Source: Sipunculus nudus | Taxonomy: Eukaryota > Annelida > Sipuncula > Golfingiida > Sipunculidae | Reading direction: 5' to 3' | Assembly: GCA_026874595.1 (NCBI GenBank) | Contig: CM049306.1 | Span: 66,658,019-66,722,018 of the forward strand | Length of the DNA stretch: 64,000 nucleotides | In this document: piece after piece, positions 59,711 through 64,000 of the stretch | Layout: every line of letters begins with the position of its first letter | Numbering within the stretch: position 1 is the stretch's first letter | Position numbers and translations under genes: made by a program | Notes under the pieces: model-generated | Databases searched by the model: none | Seen by the model: the letters and a program-made list of their open reading frames with translations, nothing else | Told to the model about the DNA's origin: nothing

Positions 59711-61736
59711 TAGAGAGACATTAATAGTGTTGTTATTAGTAGCCATCCTATACAGGATAATCCATTTTTGGACAGAAATAAAAATAAAGGAAGTCCAACT
59801 GAATCCTTGGCAGTTCTCCTATTCTTGAGTGCTGGAAATAAGAAAAGCACTGAAAATGAAACTTGAAGAGTTAAACGTCCAGAATGCCGAAATGCAAGCG
59901 AAGCCGCGTTCGTGTTAGACAGAGACCCGACCTCTGGGTAAGGGAGACGTGACCTTTCATTCCTGGACAAATAGGTCGGCCTGAGGACATCTTCAAGTCT
60001 GATGATGGCTTAAATTAGGGCTGTCCTTGAAGAAAAAAGGCAGTCGGTCAGCCTGCGTCCGGGAATTATAAAATTCCAAGAAGTCCTGCCCATCACGGAT
60101 TAACTGTAATGTCCCCTTGGTGTAGGTTATCTGTAATGTGAAATTTAATATATTTTAAAAATTGGAATCTTTGGTTAAAAAAGGAGAGACTTTTAAGGAG
60201 TCTGAAGTGGTAAGTAATAAGATTTGAGGCCCTAGTTCCGTGGTGGGTTAGGACTTCATATATTCTGGCATGAGAGAGGGGTGCTGTCAAATTTTTTGGC
60301 GCCTGCCGCACGTTTGTGAATAAAACGGTACACTTGACACGGGCGCGATGGAAATTTAAGAGGAAAGGTAGTAATCCCAAGCCGTAGTTGAGTTGTTTTG
60401 ACCCCAGAGTTTGCAGTCCTAGCTGAAATAGGCATGGGACGGGCTCTTTTTTAAACCCGGAACGCCAGAAGAGGCTGGAGATTGAATGAAGGATTGGGCC
60501 ATTTTTTTTATCCGAAAAACCTGGGAATTGACAATTAAAAAAAATGACAGGGACCTTCTTAGCCCGTTCCAGCTCAGGGAACGGTCATTAGAATATTGTC
60601 GGGAATCCATATTATCCTACCTGTGGGCTGGGACGGTCCAGAAAACCGCAATTATACGGGTATCCATAAAATTGTATGTCAATTTTTGTCATTAATAAAT
60701 ACATATACATCTATAACGCGGACAGCTGGAGAATTCGCGGAGAATTCATCATGATGATATTATTAAATGTGAGCAAAGGTACAATTTATGTTTTGTATCA
60801 TATTTCCTTAAGAACCTGTAAATTTGATATCCTGCATGGTTTTGTTACGGTTTGCACAGTAAACTGTTGAAAAAATATATATAGTGTTTAGCGTTTTCGT
60901 CTGATGTAAGATCGGTAGTCAATGTTAGCTGGTGATCCAGATTGGTGTTAGTGGCAGTCCCACATTGTTTGCGCTGGTTATTATTTCGGTAATTTAACAG
61001 TGAATAAATGTCTTTAGAGTAATATAGTGGTAGATTTTAAATGAATTTAACGTGTAATTAAAAGTATCATTGCATATAAAATCTCTCCGTGAATTGTCCG
61101 GGAATTCCCCGCGTTTACATATAAACGCATTTACCAGCCGTATGAAAGTTTTTATCCGCTTTCATAATGTTTGCCGTGCCCCGGTCACAAATTTAAGACG
61201 AAATGGACTAAACCCCGCCCCTGTAGGATTGTTTGGACTCTGAAGAAACGAACCCTCGCAGGAAATGCGGTGGGACGGGCTCTTTCTTATTCGAAGAACG
61301 CTCGAAAAGAGTGGTGAATGATTGAAAAAATAGGGTCATTTTCACTGTCATCTTGAATAACGGAATAAATATTTTTTTTTTAAATTCATAGAGACTTGGT
61401 CATCCAATAACAGCAGAAAAAAATGTTCTTTCAAATGTTGTGTGGTGTCCATTGTACCCTCGCCCACCGCCGGGATCCAAAGAGAAGCCTGGATTTTACT
61501 GCAAAAAAAAAACACAAACACCCCCCCCCCAAAAAAAACAAAAAACAAAAACAAAAAAACTTTTATTCATTTTATTTTTATTTTTTATTACTGGATGTAA
61601 TTGAATATCATGGTTTATTTATGAAAAAATAAGATGCAATTCATTGGATGAAAAGAGATTTTATTAAATATATTGATACATGTTTATAACAGTTTGATAT
61701 TTGATTTTTTTTAATTTATAGACAGACAATTTGTTA
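59480..61736. other. P4 spacer, more diverged copy
   Basis: Fourth copy of the spacer, with more differences than P1-P3 show among themselves. Examples are AATACAGCGAAAT near 59521, a longer GACA tract, loss of an A run near 60222 and of a TATAAAAATA stretch near 60261, and C10A8 near 61521. No gene seen. Small frames change start or length here, for example ATG at 60486 where P1-P3 use TTG, which argues against a conserved protein. Confidence 0.6.
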
Positions 61737-64000
61737 CCTCAAATCTGTACTCATGGTCTAACATGCATGTATTTGGTGTTCTTAGACCCATTTTAGGGTG
61801 TATATCCATGATAACAAGATAATATTACCTTGTTCCCACCAGCAAACATTTCAAGCCCCCAGAAAGCTGATTTCAGCTGAGGACAGTATATGGCTTATTA
61901 TACACAGGCAAATAGTGTTTTGGACCACCTCATCTCCACCAGACTCATCACACACACCTGGTTTGGCTATCATTGCAATCCATTTACACCCACTGGCTGG
62001 AATCTCAAAGCATTTGGTTCAAATCCCTCAGAAAAAAAATTAGGGCCAGTTTGAATTTCCAAATCTGGACACAGTGGACATAGTGATATACAGAAAAAAA
62101 TCCATTTTTTCCCCTCAAATCTGTACTGATGGTCCCACAAACCTGGTTTTGGTGTCATTAGGCCCAGTTTAGTGTGTATATACAGGGAAACAAGATAATA
62201 TTACCCTGTTCCCACAAACAAAAATTTCATGCCCCCAGAAACCTGATTTCAGGCCAGTTTATGCTTATACACAGTCAAATAGGTTCTGGCCCCCCTCATC
62301 CCCACAAAACTCAACACACACTCCTGGTTTGGGTATCATTGCAATCCATTTACACCCACTGGCTGGCATCACCAAGCATTTGGCTCAACTCCCTCAGAAA
62401 AAAAATTAGGGCCAGTTTGAATTTCCAAATCTGGACACAGTGAACATAGTGATATACAGAGAAAATCCATTTTTTTATCTCAAATCTGTAATGATGGTCC
62501 CTAAAACCTGGTTTTGGTGTCATTAGGCCCAGTTTAGGGTGTATATACAGGGAAACAAGATAATATTACCCTGTTCCCACAAACAAAAATTTCATGCCCC
62601 CAGAAACCTGATTTCAGGCCAGTTTATGCTTATACACAGTCAAATAGGTTCTGGCCCCCTGCATATCCACAAAACTCAACACACACTCCTGGTTTGGGTA
62701 TCATTGCAATCCATTTACACCCACTGGCTGGCATCACCAAGCATTTGGCTCAACTCCCTCAGAAAAAAAATTAGGGCCAGTTTGAATTCCCAAATCTGGA
62801 CACAGTGAACATAGTGATATACAGGGAAAATCCATTTTTTTACCTCAAATCTGTACTGATGGTCCCTAAAACATGGTTTAGGTGTCATTAGGCCCAATTC
62901 AAGGTGTATATACAGGGAAACAAGATAATATTACCCTGTTGACACAAACAAGAATTTCAAGCCCCCAGAAACCTGATTTCAGGCCAGTTTATGCTTATAC
63001 ACAGTCAGATAGGTTCTGGCCCCCCTCATCTCCACAAAACTCAACACACACACCTGGTTTGGTATCATCGCAATCCATTTACACCCACTGGCTGGTATCT
63101 CAAAGCATTTGGCTCAACTCCATCAGAAAAAAAATTAGGACCAGTTTGAATTTCCAAATCTGGACACAGTGAACATAGTGATATACAGATAAAATCCATT
63201 TTTCCCCCTCAAATCTGTACTGATGGTCCCTAAAACATGGTTTAGGTGTCATTAGGCCCAATTCAAGGTGTATATACAGGGAAACAAGATAATATTACCC
63301 TGTTCCCACAAACAAAAATTTCATGCCCCCAGAAACCTGATTTCAGGCCAGTTTATGCTTATACACAGTCAAATAGGTTCTGGCCCCCCTCATCCCCACA
63401 AAACTCAACACACACTCCTGGTTTGGGTATCATTGCAATCCATTTACACCCACTGGCTGGCATCACCAAGCATTTGGCTCAACTCCCTCAGAAAAAAAAT
63501 TAGGGCCAGTTTGAATTTCCAAATCTGGACACAGTGAACATAGTGATATACAGAGAAAATCCATTTTTTTATCTCAAATCTGTAATGATGGTCCCTAAAA
63601 CCTGGTTTTGGTGTCATTAGGCCCAGTTTAGGGTGTATATACAGGGAAACAAGATAATATTACCCTGTTCCCACAAACAAAAATTTCATGCCCCCAGAAA
63701 CCTGATTTCAGGCCAGTTTATGCTTATACACAGTCAAATAGGTTCTGGCCCCCTGCATATCCACAAAACTCAACACACACTCCTGGATTGGGTATCATTG
63801 CAATCCATTTACACCCACTGGCTGGCATCACCAAGCATTTGGCTCAACTCCCTCAGAAAAAAAATTAGGGCCAGTTTGAATTCCCAAATCTGGACACAGT
63901 GAACATAGTGATATACAGGGAAAATCCATTTTTTTTACCTCAAATCTGTACTGATGGTCCCTAAAACATGGTTTAGGTGTCATTAGGCCCAATTCAAGGT
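61737..64000 (+). repeat. ~365-bp satellite, P4 (at least 6 units, runs off the end)
   Basis: Anchors at 61798, 62174, 62539, 62904, 63268 and 63633, with a seventh starting at the window edge. Units 2 and 3 match units 5 and 6 at an offset of 1,094 bp, so a three-unit higher-order repeat is visible. Unit 4 carries its own variants (TTGACACAAACAAG, GGTATCATCGC). Confidence 0.93.

Noticed and set aside
59479-59970. 163-codon minus-strand frame, the longest but one in the window
   Set aside because: Much of it is Ser-Val-Cys-Leu type repeats from translating the (GACA)n tract. Its length depends on microsatellite length, since the P1-P3 versions stop at 105 codons.

Overview
The window is eukaryotic, non-coding and almost entirely repetitive. 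I find no intact protein gene, tRNA or rRNA. Every open frame is under about 165 codons. Most lie inside repeats, overlap frames on the other strand, or begin at GTG or TTG. The (CAGA/CAAA)n tracts, the ACGGACGG tract ending in a GCTCAGCTGA hairpin, and the layered satellites suggest a marine invertebrate, most likely a bivalve mollusc. That is inference from remembered repeat style, not from a gene.

Layout. 1-720 is a ~177-bp tandem repeat, followed by a degenerate element end (721-1310). 1311-25419 is a mosaic of two related repeat classes. One is a ~2.3-kb 'type I' unit (copies from 2078, 8878, 11103, 13396, 17616 and a right half from 21341). The other is a ~330-bp unit in blocks (4330-5280, 5640-6890, 7560-8470, 15950-17180). 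The type I copy at 17616 contains a 915-bp inverted segment and is then split by a ~1.9-kb insertion (19447-21340). The ~1.2-kb alpha units begin near 22950.

From 24201 the window is a macro tandem repeat. P1 is 24201-36122 (11,922 bp), P2 is 36123-51869 (15,747 bp), P3 is 51870-59479 (truncated) and P4 runs from 59480 off the end. Each full P block holds an alpha unit, a 2.3-kb single-copy-like spacer, a ~365-bp satellite, a type I variant, another alpha unit, a hairpin minisatellite, a 1,274-bp satellite array (3 units in P1, 6 in P2) and a second minisatellite. The length difference between P2 and P1 is explained to the base by three extra satellite units plus a 2-bp homopolymer change.

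The most notable signal is that the repeat units carry, in a fixed order, close matches to conserved animal transcription-factor motifs. These are a CTCF-like core (about 55 by eye), TCTCG/CGAGA palindromes, a perfect palindromic RFX X-box and a triple nuclear-receptor half-site (about 27 by eye), followed by a CAGACAAAC tract with a CGACC-AGA-GGTCG hairpin. All point the same way except inside the inverted segment at 18194-19108. Whether these sites are bound cannot be decided from sequence. The alternative is chance plus copying of one ancestral unit. Near-identical multi-kilobase copies also raise the possibility of an assembly artefact.
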